Assembly (NCBI GenBank): GCA_019237175.1
Contig: JAFAHP010000296.1
Location: 1 to 11,178 of the forward strand
Source of the DNA: Alphaproteobacteria bacterium
GTDB lineage: Bacteria > Pseudomonadota > Alphaproteobacteria > ATCC43930 > CGMCC-115725
Length of the DNA stretch: 11,178 bases
Direction of reading: 5' to 3'
The notes beneath the pieces were generated by a model. It was not told the DNA's origin, searched no databases, and saw only the letters and a program-made list of their open reading frames with translations. This document shows, in pieces, positions 1 through 6,144 of this stretch; position 1 is the first letter of the stretch, and each line of letters starts with the position of its first letter. A program made the position numbers and the translations under genes.

Positions 1-113
1 ATTTCCCGACCATGCATCTCGGGATTCGTGTAGATGATCAGTGCGCCAACATCCTGCCCGATGTCCAGCACAACTGTTTCGGGGTGGACCCGGTCGGCGT
101 AATTCTCAGTCAT
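1..113 (-). CDS. Conserved hypothetical protein, N-terminal 37 codons only (runs off the window start)
   Basis: The reading frame opens at the ATG complementary to 111-113 and stays open to the window edge. It starts MTENYADRVHPETVVLDIG and continues with a run ending near YTNPEMHGRE. A strong Shine-Dalgarno sequence, AAGGAG, sits about 9 bases upstream of the ATG, which fixes the start. The stretch VVLDIGxDVGALIIYTxPEMHGRE resembles the opening of a small family of uncharacterised proteins that I remember mainly from Actinobacteria, where it reads roughly VLDIGGDIGALIVYT. No function is known to me and none is proposed. It is the third gene of the minus-strand set after the Tat-signal protein and DUF4331, separated from DUF4331 by 202 bases that contain a large inverted repeat. 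Coding status is well supported by the ribosome binding site and conserved-looking residues; family assignment is from memory. Confidence 0.72.
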   Translation of the reverse strand, partial: MTENYADRVHPETVVLDIGQDVGALIIYTNPEMHGRE

Positions 114-154
114 TTGCGGTTATCTCCTTGCCTGGTGGTGCGAATAAGAGGTCC

Positions 155-293
155 GTCATTGCGAGGCCCCCAGGACGGCCGCTCGGGGGGCATTCAGGGG
201 GGACGAAGCAATTCCGAGGCCGCCTGTCGCTCTGCGCGACGGGATTGGTTCCCCGGGGCGCCGCGCGCCGCGCCGTCCGGGGGTCGCAATGAC
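155..293. repeat. Long imperfect inverted repeat (interspersed palindromic element)
   Basis: The outer arms are GTCATTGCGA at 155-164 and its exact complement TCGCAATGAC at 284-293. Pairing continues inward imperfectly over about 25 bases: the left arm carries GGCCCCCAGGACGG and the right arm GCCGTCCGGGGG. Inside lie GAAGCAATTCC and GGGATTGGTTCC, a weaker second pair. The GTCATTGCGA...GAAGCAAT...TCGCAATGAC pattern is a well-known type of dispersed non-coding repeat in alphaproteobacterial genomes. It lies between the DUF4331 stop and the next start, and as RNA it would fold into a large hairpin that could reduce read-through or stabilise the upstream message. Short frames across it look like chance. 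Confidence 0.8.
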
Positions 294-315
294 TAAAGGA
301 GTCTTTTGATCCGCC

Positions 316-1683
316 TCACGAGCTCGGATTGTCAAAGCCCGAATAAGGCGTCCCGAGATAGGGGAAACTTGCCAGGAACGGCGACTTGATGCTGCTCGGC
401 GTGAGACCGTCTGTGACAACGGACGAGGCCGCGTCCGGGGTAAAAGAAGGATCGACGAGAGGGATGGTGACGCCGGCAAGGGCGCGCAATTCGATCGTAA
501 AGACGTCGTCCACTACCCGGCGGCCATTGGGAAAGCCGGCGAGGTCGCCGCCTAATATGCCGAGAATGTCCGGACTTGCCGAAGGTGGAATGGCCATGTT
601 CAGCCGTAACAGGTCCGCGAGCGTTTGACCCGTGAAATTTTGAAATCCGGGAATGATGCCAGCCGGGATGCCGGTCAGGAGAATCGCGACCAGGTCTGCT
701 CGCGGTTTGTTGTAGGCGGCCAAATTGGGGAAAACTCCGGGGTAATACTCCACCAGCCGCTGTGGGACCTCCGGGGTTTGAACGTATTTCAGAAACTGCT
801 TATCCCCTCGGGGAGGCTGGCTGTTCCAGAAGTCCTTGCGCCCAAGCGGGATGATGACTTCATTGAACAAGGGATCGCCGAGCCGAGAAACCTGAACCCA
901 CGGTCCATATTCGTCGATATCCGCATTGGGTCCAAAGATGATCGCCTGGCGCCGGCTGGCCGAAGCATAGACGCCGACAACCGAGCGTGGGTCATTCGGA
1001 TTGGTGGGGTTTGACCCGTCACGGGTCAGCATGCTCTTGGGCAGCTGAATCGCCATCGTATGGACGTTGAGCCGGTTGAGCCCATTGACGCCCGGGCCCG
1101 CGGGCATTGGAAAAATGTGCAAGTTCTGGAACGGCCGCAGATCGAGCAGATCAAAGACCGAACCCAGATCGACATAGAAACCATCGGCACGCTGCCCGGC
1201 GAAGACGGTTTCACCACTTGGCAGCTGATGGATGGCTGCCTGAGCGAGCGCGTCGTAGTTCGGGGTTGAAAACGGGCCGATGTTGCACGGCGGAGAGGCC
1301 AAATCCTCCCCGAGCACTGTCGCCTGGCCGTTCCTTACTCGCGTTACCGAATACGACTGGCGTTTATTCCAATTCGGATCAGTTAACGAGCTGATCCGGC
1401 CCGTATTGTAGAGAAAAGTGTCAGGATTTTGCAGCGTGGTTTGAAATTGAAATTGGTAAGTGATATCGACGTCGCCATCGCCGTCGTTGTCGATGTGGAT
1501 CTCATAAAGGACATCGTCACCGAACTCGTAAAAGTTCGGTCCGCCATCAGGCGCTTCGGCGGGAATGTAATTGGCGATTAGCGTGACCGTGTCGAGATTA
1601 TCTGGGCTTACAAAGGCGTAGACATCGGTGTTGTCGGCCACCGGGTCTTTGGAAATCTCCGGGGCTTCGCGATGGGATGACAT
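316..1683 (-). CDS. DUF4331 family protein
   Basis: A 455-residue protein beginning MSSHREAPEISKDPVADN. The opening SSHREAP...DPxADNTDxYAFxSPD is the hallmark of DUF4331, a family of unknown function found in Actinobacteria, Proteobacteria and others. The frame extends 27 codons further upstream, but I chose the ATG complementary to 1681-1683. It has AAGGTGA just upstream, the family motif begins there, and the extra residues resemble neither the family nor a signal peptide. Residues around 60-72 (IHIDNDGDGDVDI) form an acidic Asp/Asn-rich stretch that could bind calcium; this is inference. No membrane segment or signal peptide is visible, so its location is unclear. The gene lies 46 bases downstream of the Tat-signal protein, suggesting cotranscription. 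Its GC content is clearly lower than that of the genes at 2500-7400, which hints at separate ancestry. Confidence 0.9.
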   Translation of the reverse strand: MSSHREAPEISKDPVADNTDVYAFVSPDNLDTVTLIANYIPAEAPDGGPNFYEFGDDVLYEIHIDNDGDGDVDITYQFQFQTTLQNPDTFLYNTGRISSLTDPNWNKRQSYSVTRVRNGQATVLGEDLASPPCNIGPFSTPNYDALAQAAIHQLPSGETVFAGQRADGFYVDLGSVFDLLDLRPFQNLHIFPMPAGPGVNGLNRLNVHTMAIQLPKSMLTRDGSNPTNPNDPRSVVGVYASASRRQAIIFGPNADIDEYGPWVQVSRLGDPLFNEVIIPLGRKDFWNSQPPRGDKQFLKYVQTPEVPQRLVEYYPGVFPNLAAYNKPRADLVAILLTGIPAGIIPGFQNFTGQTLADLLRLNMAIPPSASPDILGILGGDLAGFPNGRRVVDDVFTIELRALAGVTIPLVDPSFTPDAASSVVTDGLTPSSIKSPFLASFPYLGTPYSGFDNPSS

Positions 1684-1729
1684 GTGCTCACCTTTCCGAA
1701 GTGTCACAAGCTGACAATCACGCAAGTGA

Positions 1730-2014
1730 TCAGGCTTGAAGTGGGAGACCTGCGCTGGCCGCAATCTCCGCCAGTGACGCGGCCAGCCCTGGATCGCGAA
1801 GGACGATCTCTTGTGCGCCCACGAGCAGGGTCATCTCTCCGGCGGCAACATCGCCGACATGGATGACCATAGAGGTGGCAGATGTGGCGCGGGGCGCCGT
1901 CGCTCCCGCGGAATAGGGAGTCGCTGCCAGAGCCGGCATGGCCGGCAACACGCTGAGGGTTGCCGCGGTTGCTGGCGCGTTCTGAAGAAACGAGCGTCGA
2001 GTTAGGTCTGCCAC
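1730..2014 (-). CDS. Small twin-arginine-signal protein of unknown function
   Basis: A 94-residue protein starting at a GTG codon (complement of 2012-2014) with AAGGAG seven bases upstream. The N-terminus MADLTRRSFLQNAPATAATL is a typical Tat signal: twin arginine plus S-F-L, then an alanine-rich hydrophobic run ending near PALAA. This implies export of the folded protein. The remaining ~60 residues contain a conserved-looking block, VGDVAAGEMTLLVGAQEIVLRD followed by LAASLAEIA. It resembles a family of small Tat-signal proteins I recall as (V)xDxxxGEVxLMVGTxEVxxxDxxLVxxLxxAA. Its role is unknown. It heads the minus-strand set that continues into DUF4331 46 bases downstream, so the promoter should lie in the AT-rich gap 2015-2238. 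The Tat call is strong; the link to DUF4331 function is only by position. Confidence 0.82.
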   Translation of the reverse strand: MADLTRRSFLQNAPATAATLSVLPAMPALAATPYSAGATAPRATSATSMVIHVGDVAAGEMTLLVGAQEIVLRDPGLAASLAEIAASAGLPLQA

Positions 2015-2238
2015 CGTGCTCTCCTTCTGTTGTCACTTGATTACACAATGATCGGGCGGATGTCCTGGGTTGTTGTTGCTCGCGTGTAATACCGAGAAAG
2101 TGATCCGGTCGACCGGACGCCTTGTGAGTTAATTCGTTCGCATTGTATACTGAAATCCTTTGCTGGGCGGTATCACATTATTGTTACTATTATCGCTTTA
2201 TCCGACTATAAACTTGGTTCAAGAGCAAGAGCGTGGCT
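2015..2238. promoter_or_regulatory. AT-rich intergenic region, likely promoter zone of the Tat/DUF4331 set
   Basis: This 224-base gap is much richer in A and T than its surroundings, especially at 2120-2225. It separates the broken fasciclin gene from the Tat-signal gene, both on the minus strand. Several TATAAT-like strings occur on the minus strand, but none pairs with a convincing -35 box, so no individual promoter is called. It includes a perfect 14-bp palindrome (listed separately). The abrupt composition change at about 2238 coincides with the point where fasciclin homology ends. Confidence 0.45.
2104..2117. repeat. Perfect 14-bp palindrome, possible operator
   Basis: TCCGGTCGACCGGA reads identically on both strands. 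It lies about 90 bases upstream of the GTG start of the Tat-signal gene, in otherwise AT-rich DNA, where a regulator-binding site would be expected. No regulator gene is visible next to it. A chance palindrome of this length is unlikely at any one place but not impossible. Confidence 0.4.
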
Positions 2239-2370
2239 TCAGGCGTTCTCGACGATGTTTTTGGTCGGATACATCGCGGCACCCCCCACCATCGGGTCGA
2301 TTACCGCTATCGCCCCGCCGGCAACCGTCAGGGTGACGACCGCAACTGCGCTGAAAAGCTTGACGTTCAT
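2239..2370 (-). pseudogene. Fasciclin (FAS1) domain protein, truncated after the N-terminus
   Basis: An ATG complementary to 2368-2370, with GAGGA nine bases upstream, opens a 43-codon frame. It has a signal peptide (MNVKLFSAVAVVTLTVAGGA) followed by DPMVGGAAMYPTKNIVENA and a TGA. The segment VGGAAMYPxKNIVENA is the usual lead-in to a single-FAS1-domain secreted protein, which should continue with a stretch like VNSxDHTTLVAAVKAAGLVDTL for about 140 residues. None of the three downstream frames resumes that homology, so the rest of the domain is deleted or replaced rather than frameshifted. It lies 138 bases downstream of the anti-sigma gene. SigK/RskA-type systems often control fasciclin proteins (MPT70/MPT83 in Mycobacterium tuberculosis), which fits this as the lost target gene. 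A genuine 43-residue exported peptide is the less likely alternative. Confidence 0.72.
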
Positions 2371-2439
2371 GACAGAAATCCTCGCCGCAAGGGTGCGGCG
2401 GCGCCGGGTTGGCACTCTGAACGCTGCCGCTTCAATCCC

Positions 2440-2467
2440 TTGACGCAGCCGCGGCGCATTTGGATGC
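2440..2467 (-). promoter_or_regulatory. Candidate ECF sigma promoter upstream of the fasciclin remnant
   Basis: On the minus strand GCATCC (complement of 2462-2467) is followed after 16 bases by CGTCAA (complement of 2440-2445). The -10-like element lies about 70 bases upstream of the fasciclin ATG. A CATCC-type -35 and CGT-type -10 separated by about 16 bases is the general form of ECF promoters, and SigK itself uses a CCATCC-like -35. I found no matching pair upstream of the sigma gene, so autoregulation by this motif is not supported. This is a by-eye match only. Confidence 0.3.
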
Positions 2468-2508
2468 AGCGGGCTGGTCAAATTTTTTTCGCGGCAGTGG
2501 CCGCAACA

Positions 2509-3216
2509 TTATCGGTGCGACGACAGCACCTTGCCTTGGTAAAGGACCGGGCCGGTCGGCAATCCGGTCGCCGAGCCGGCGGGCGGTTCGAGGCTGACCG
2601 CGAGCACGCCGCCAGGCGGCGGCAGCTGCGATGCGCGCAGGCCAAGGGCGCTGCCGGCGACTTGGGGCAACAGTCCGAGCGCGTGCGGCGCGGCGCCGGC
2701 AATGCCCCACAGCTCGAAGGCATGCGGCTCGCTCTCCACTTTCGGCGCTACCGCGGAAAAGCTGACCTCGTCCGGTTTTGGTCCGCGCACCGCGACCCAC
2801 CCCGGCTCGCCCCCCGGTCCGGCAAGAACGGCCACGACCACCGGCGCCGGCCTCGTCGATAGCGCGATATAAAGCGCCACCGCCAGCGCGGCGGCTGCAG
2901 CCCCGGCGGCGATTGCGGCGCTACGCCAGAAGACGAGAGCGCCGAACCATGGCGCCGCTGATGCCGATGGGGGCGGTGAAATGGTGATGCCACGAACGCG
3001 GCTCTCGATCGCCCGCCACACCCGCGCCGGCGGCTCCTCTTCTGCGACCGCTTCATCGAGCGGCAGCAGGCGGTTGGACCAATTGCCGACACTCCGCACC
3101 AAATCAGGATCGCCAGCCATCAGGCGCTCGAACCGCCGCCGTGCTCGTATTGGCAGCGTGCCAAGCACGTATTCGGCCGCGAGCCGGTCGCGCAATTCCG
3201 GGCTGTCGTACCTCAT
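2509..3216 (-). CDS. Membrane anti-sigma factor, RskA/anti-sigma-K family
   Basis: A 235-residue protein starting MRYDSPELRDRLAAEYVLG. The start overlaps the sigma-factor stop as ATGA (3213-3216), indicating translational coupling; the frame is open further upstream, but only through the sigma gene. Residues 8-75 form the helical cytoplasmic sigma-binding domain, with the typical AAEYVLGTLPxRARRRFERL and a following W-x-NRLLPLD. One hydrophobic segment at about 98-119 (rich in Ala, ending in VALYIAL) is the membrane anchor. Residues 120-235 are the periplasmic RskA-type domain, with VSFSAVAPK, FELWGIAG and the LPPPGGVLAVSLEPPAGS segment common to this family. It presumably holds the adjacent ECF sigma factor inactive until regulated proteolysis. 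The gene is full length and shows no damage, in contrast to the broken fasciclin gene downstream. Confidence 0.9.
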   Translation of the reverse strand: MRYDSPELRDRLAAEYVLGTLPIRARRRFERLMAGDPDLVRSVGNWSNRLLPLDEAVAEEEPPARVWRAIESRVRGITISPPPSASAAPWFGALVFWRSAAIAAGAAAAALAVALYIALSTRPAPVVVAVLAGPGGEPGWVAVRGPKPDEVSFSAVAPKVESEPHAFELWGIAGAAPHALGLLPQVAGSALGLRASQLPPPGGVLAVSLEPPAGSATGLPTGPVLYQGKVLSSHR

Positions 3217-3761
3217 CCTTCGAGACACTTCCGCAGACGTTCCAGGCTGCGTCGAAGCCAACTTTTGACGGTTCCGACCGGAACGCCAAACCCCGCCGCC
3301 AACTCGTCGCGCGTCAGGCCATAGCAATAGGCGAGCAGCACAGCATTCCTTGGCCGTTGGTCGAGCTCATCGAGACAGCGCTGCAGCGCGCGCAATTCAG
3401 CGCCGCTGTCGGCGCTCTCGGAAGCGGCCAATGTCGGCAGCGCCGCGTCCGCCACACCCCGGCTCTCCGCTCGCGCGGCGCTGCGGCGCAGCTGATCGAT
3501 GGCGCAATGCCGCACGATCGTGACCAGCCAGCCCATTGCCGAGCCGCGCGCCGGGTCATAGTCGCCCGCCCGGTCCCAGACCGCGACAAAGCTTTCCTGC
3601 AGCACCTCTTCGGCCCATTCGCGTTGCCTCAGGATCCGCAGCGCAATGCCAAATAGTTTCGCCGAACTGCGCCCATAAAGTTCCGCGAAAGCCTCGCGGT
3701 CGCGCCTGGCGGTGGCGCGGAGCAATTCCGAGAGGCGGCCCGCAGACTGATCTTTCGTCAT
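3213..3761 (-). CDS. ECF RNA polymerase sigma factor, SigK-like
   Basis: A 182-residue sigma-70 family protein. Region 2 spans about residues 20-94 (DREAFAELYGRSSAKLFGIA, EEVLQESFVAVWDRAGDYDP, WLVTIVRHCAIDQLRR), and region 4 spans about 125-178 with the helix-turn-helix LTRDELAAGFGVPVGTVKSW. No region 1.1 or 3 is present, which defines the ECF class. I chose the ATG complementary to 3759-3761 (MTKDQSAGRL). The frame is open another 69 codons upstream, but that extension has no sigma similarity; the ribosome binding site at the chosen start is weak. It overlaps the anti-sigma gene by four bases. The pairing with an RskA-type anti-sigma and a fasciclin remnant points to the SigK-like group. The signal sensed cannot be read from the sequence. 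Confidence 0.92.
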   Translation of the reverse strand: MTKDQSAGRLSELLRATARRDREAFAELYGRSSAKLFGIALRILRQREWAEEVLQESFVAVWDRAGDYDPARGSAMGWLVTIVRHCAIDQLRRSAARAESRGVADAALPTLAASESADSGAELRALQRCLDELDQRPRNAVLLAYCYGLTRDELAAGFGVPVGTVKSWLRRSLERLRKCLEG

Positions 3762-4083
3762 ATCTCGATTCAGCGGTCGCCCTGTGGTGTCGACTGCGCG
3801 GGCTAGCCTTCGGGGGCGGCTGGACGATGCCCCGATGCGCCACGGCGCGTCAAGACAAGCGGGGCCGGCCAAAACTGTCACGATGAACCGGTTGCGCGAC
3901 ACCGGTCCGCACGACGCAACCCGCGCAGCCTGCGCATCAGCGCCAAAGCCGGACGGTTCGACATACACGGCGCGGTCTTAAGCGGACTGCAGCGGGCGCG
4001 AATCAGCCGGCGGGAGGGCTTCCCGGCGCTGGCCGTCGGAACGGCTCGCCCGCAACCCCGCCCCCGCGGGGCGTCGCCCGCTT
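3762..4083. other. Intergenic region without a supported gene
   Basis: This 322-base stretch lies between the sigma-factor start and the SsuD-like stop, both on the minus strand. Open frames across it have no recognisable homology and lack good ribosome binding sites. It should contain the sigma-factor promoter, but I cannot pick one out. A GC-rich hairpin at its SsuD-like end is listed separately. Confidence 0.5.
4056..4071 (-). terminator. Weak GC hairpin after the SsuD-like gene
   Basis: On the minus strand, 12 bases after the TGA of the SsuD-like gene, CCCCGC-GGGG-GCGGGG can form a six-base-pair stem with a four-base loop. There is no T tract after it, so it is at best a weak or factor-dependent terminator. 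Confidence 0.3.
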
Positions 4084-5214
4084 TCAGCCGTCGGGGCTTG
4101 GGGCGTAACCTCGGCCGGTCGCCCTGCACCCGGCGGCGGCAGCTGCGCTGCCCGCGGCGTCGTAGTTCGCGACCAATTCACGAACGCGCGGGATCAGTTC
4201 TTCGCCATACTGGATCGCATCGGGCAGGGGATCGTAACCGCGGATCAACAGACTGGTGGCGCCCAGCTTGTAATATTCGAGCAGTGCGGCGGCGACGGTT
4301 TCCGGCGTGCCGACGAGTGCCGTCGAATTCCCTTGGGCACCGGTCGCGACGGCGAGCGATGTCCACAAGCAGGTGTCGTGCACCTCGGCCTCCGCCGCCG
4401 CCTGCAGCAACCGATGAGAGCCGATGTTCTGGCGCTGCGGCGCCGGAGCCCCGCCGCGATTGATCAGCACGCGGTCGAGGATGGCCTTCGCCCGGTCCCA
4501 GGCTTCGCCATCGGTTGCCGCGAGGATCGGGCGGGTCGACAGGCTGAAGCTCGGGTTGCGGTCGTGGCGTAACGCCTCGGCCCGCACGCGATCCATGAAC
4601 AGTGCGGTATCTTTCAGCGGTTCGCCCCACAGCATGTAGACATCGACATGCGGGGCCAGCGCCCCGATCGCTGCGTCGGACCCGCCGCCGCCATAGATCG
4701 GGATATGCGGCTGCTGGTGGCAGCGGATTTGCGAATAGGTCCCCCGGGTGTGGTAGAACTCGCCGACGTGGTCGAACGGGGCCGGCTCGGTCCAGGTCCG
4801 GCGCAACAGCGAGATGTACTCGGCGGCACGGCGATAACGGGTCTCGTGGTCGGTCCAGTCGCCGTCCTTGGCCTGATCGACGTCGCTGCCGCCGGCGATC
4901 ATGTGCACCGCGAGCCGCCCATCGCTGAGCTGGTCCAAAGTCGCGAGCTTGCGGGCGGCGACAGGCGGCGCCACAAAACCCGGCCGATGAGCTAACAGAA
5001 AGCCGAGCCGCGCGGTCGCCGAGGAGGCACGCGCGCCGACCAAAAACCCGTCCGGCGCATCCGAGAAATAGCCGATCAGCACGCGGTCGAAGCCGGCCCG
5101 CTCGTGGATGCGCGCCGTTTGCGCGATCACCCCGGGGTCGAACGGTGGCCCGGACGGTGGGATCAGTTCCGAGGAGACCCGCGGCGCGATCCAGCCGATC
5201 ATCTCGACAGGCAT
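4084..5214 (-). CDS. LLM-class flavin-dependent monooxygenase, SsuD-like
   Basis: A 376-residue luciferase-like (beta/alpha)8-barrel flavoprotein, expected to use reduced FMN from a separate reductase. Family landmarks are visible: VAARKLATLDQLSDGRLAVH at about 85-104 with the phosphate-side GGSDVDQAKDGD that follows, YISLLRRTW, the IPIYGGGGSDAAIGALAPHV strand near 170, WGEP near 196, and TALVGTPETVAAALLEYYKLG toward the C-terminus. Length matches alkanesulfonate monooxygenase SsuD (381 residues). However, several residues important in E. coli SsuD appear replaced by eye alignment: Arg226 and His228 fall on Ser and Arg, Arg297 on a Thr/Ala region, and Cys54 in a different context. The substrate is therefore probably not a simple alkanesulfonate. 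The start ATG has AGGA about ten bases upstream. It lies 120 bases downstream of the AlkB-like gene, possibly cotranscribed. No reductase or ABC transporter genes are adjacent. Confidence 0.88.
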   Translation of the reverse strand: MPVEMIGWIAPRVSSELIPPSGPPFDPGVIAQTARIHERAGFDRVLIGYFSDAPDGFLVGARASSATARLGFLLAHRPGFVAPPVAARKLATLDQLSDGRLAVHMIAGGSDVDQAKDGDWTDHETRYRRAAEYISLLRRTWTEPAPFDHVGEFYHTRGTYSQIRCHQQPHIPIYGGGGSDAAIGALAPHVDVYMLWGEPLKDTALFMDRVRAEALRHDRNPSFSLSTRPILAATDGEAWDRAKAILDRVLINRGGAPAPQRQNIGSHRLLQAAAEAEVHDTCLWTSLAVATGAQGNSTALVGTPETVAAALLEYYKLGATSLLIRGYDPLPDAIQYGEELIPRVRELVANYDAAGSAAAAAGCRATGRGYAPSPDG

Positions 5215-5334
5215 GGCAGCTTTTCCTGGGTTCGAGCTACGCGTCAGCCTCTACTCTCGGCCGCGGCTGTCAAGCCTGGAGCGCGTCGTACACCCCAATT
5301 GCAGGAACTGGCGAGCCCCGGCCGGGAGAAGAGT

Positions 5335-5934
5335 TTACCCGCCCACCCCCAAGAGGCGTCCCTTCTCGGACAGGCTGCGAAAGGTGATCGACCAGCGCAC
5401 CACCGCGATGGCGGCGATACTGTGCTCCCACTGGTATCGCACCTCGCCGGTCAGATGATAGATCGACCGCGGCGCCAGGAAAGCGGCGGCCCGATCGAAA
5501 CCAGCGGCGCGCCGGCGGCGGAACCGCATGGTTGCCGGAGCCCCGAGCGAAATGCCGAGGACATGCTCGAAAACCGACCGGTCACGATGCCAGCCGATAC
5601 CAGCGCCGGGGTCGTAGCGGATCAGCAACGCCTGAGCCAGTTCGACTGGTTCCAGACCCGCGAACCGGGCGGCCTTCGCGCGCACCTGCAACAACCAATC
5701 GGGGATCGGCTCGCTGGGTGTGAAGCTGCCGTCGTCAAAGTCGTACGTCCAGCCGTATGAGACGGTCAGCCGTCTGCCGAGCCATCTATGAAAACGGAAG
5801 GGCGACAGACCGGACGCATCAATAGCGGCGATCAATTTCTGTTCCTCGCCGCGCGTGACGATAGCGTCGGCCTGAGAAAGGCCGGCGAGACCGGGTTCGC
5901 CAAACAGATCGAGCTGGGCAGCGGTGGGGTTCAT
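5335..5934 (-). CDS. AlkB-like 2-oxoglutarate/Fe(II) dioxygenase
   Basis: A 199-residue member of the AlkB superfamily, whose members remove alkyl groups from damaged nucleic acid bases by oxidative demethylation. The iron ligands are H116 and D118 (in WHRD) and H171 (in WEHSI). R180 and R186, in RWSITFR, are the expected 2-oxoglutarate and active-site arginines. YDPGAGIGWHRD and PRSIYHLTGEVRYQWEHSI are the characteristic surrounding blocks. The start chosen is the ATG complementary to 5932-5934 (MNPTAAQLDLFG), because this N-terminus is typical of short AlkB homologues; a GTG six codons upstream is possible. It is divergent from the acyl-CoA-dehydrogenase-like gene across 210 bases. It is not next to ada or another methyl-damage gene, so it may be one of several AlkB paralogues with a different substrate. 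All catalytic residues seem intact. Confidence 0.9.
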   Translation of the reverse strand: MNPTAAQLDLFGEPGLAGLSQADAIVTRGEEQKLIAAIDASGLSPFRFHRWLGRRLTVSYGWTYDFDDGSFTPSEPIPDWLLQVRAKAARFAGLEPVELAQALLIRYDPGAGIGWHRDRSVFEHVLGISLGAPATMRFRRRRAAGFDRAAAFLAPRSIYHLTGEVRYQWEHSIAAIAVVRWSITFRSLSEKGRLLGVGG

Positions 5935-6144
5935 TGACTGGCGTCGCCTCACTTTATGCGAGCTTATGTGGGACGCGATGGCAGAGCGGAAAACCCGCTG
6001 ATTCCTGAGGCCCTACGCAACGTCAGGCTCGAAGGATGCAAGGCGCAGATCCATGTGGTCAGAGTTTCTTGCCCAGCCTCTTCGCGCTTCCGCACGCGAC
6101 TGTGTGTTAGGCTCCGGGCTCGACACGAGTAGCCGAGGGACACG
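5935..6144. promoter_or_regulatory. Divergent intergenic region between AlkB-like and acyl-CoA-dehydrogenase-like genes
   Basis: These 210 bases must carry promoters for both neighbours. No clear -35/-10 pair was found by eye. GAGGGA at 6133-6138 serves as ribosome binding site for the plus-strand gene. The region also holds one copy of the CTGGGCAAGAA repeat (6065-6086, inverted), 58 bases before the plus-strand start. Confidence 0.5.
6065..6086 (-). repeat. Copy A of the CTGGGCAAGAA dispersed repeat
   Basis: The reverse complement of 6065-6086 matches 7677-7698 at 21 of 22 bases, with core AGAGGCTGGGCAAGAAA. Similarity continues past a two-base gap into CTGACCAC here versus CTGTCCAC in copy B. 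It lies in the upstream region of the acyl-CoA-dehydrogenase-like gene. Confidence 0.8.

Noticed and set aside
2233..2862. 209-codon plus-strand open frame
   Set aside because: It is antisense to the anti-sigma gene and fasciclin remnant, has no ribosome binding site or recognisable domain, and is an expected shadow in high-GC DNA.
3762..3968. N-terminal extension of the sigma factor to 3968
   Set aside because: The extra 69 residues bear no resemblance to sigma region 1 or any known domain; the standard ECF N-terminus begins at 3761.
3878..4129. 83-codon minus-strand frame between the sigma and SsuD-like genes
   Set aside because: It overlaps the 3' end of the SsuD-like gene, is Arg/Pro-rich, and has no supporting start signal.
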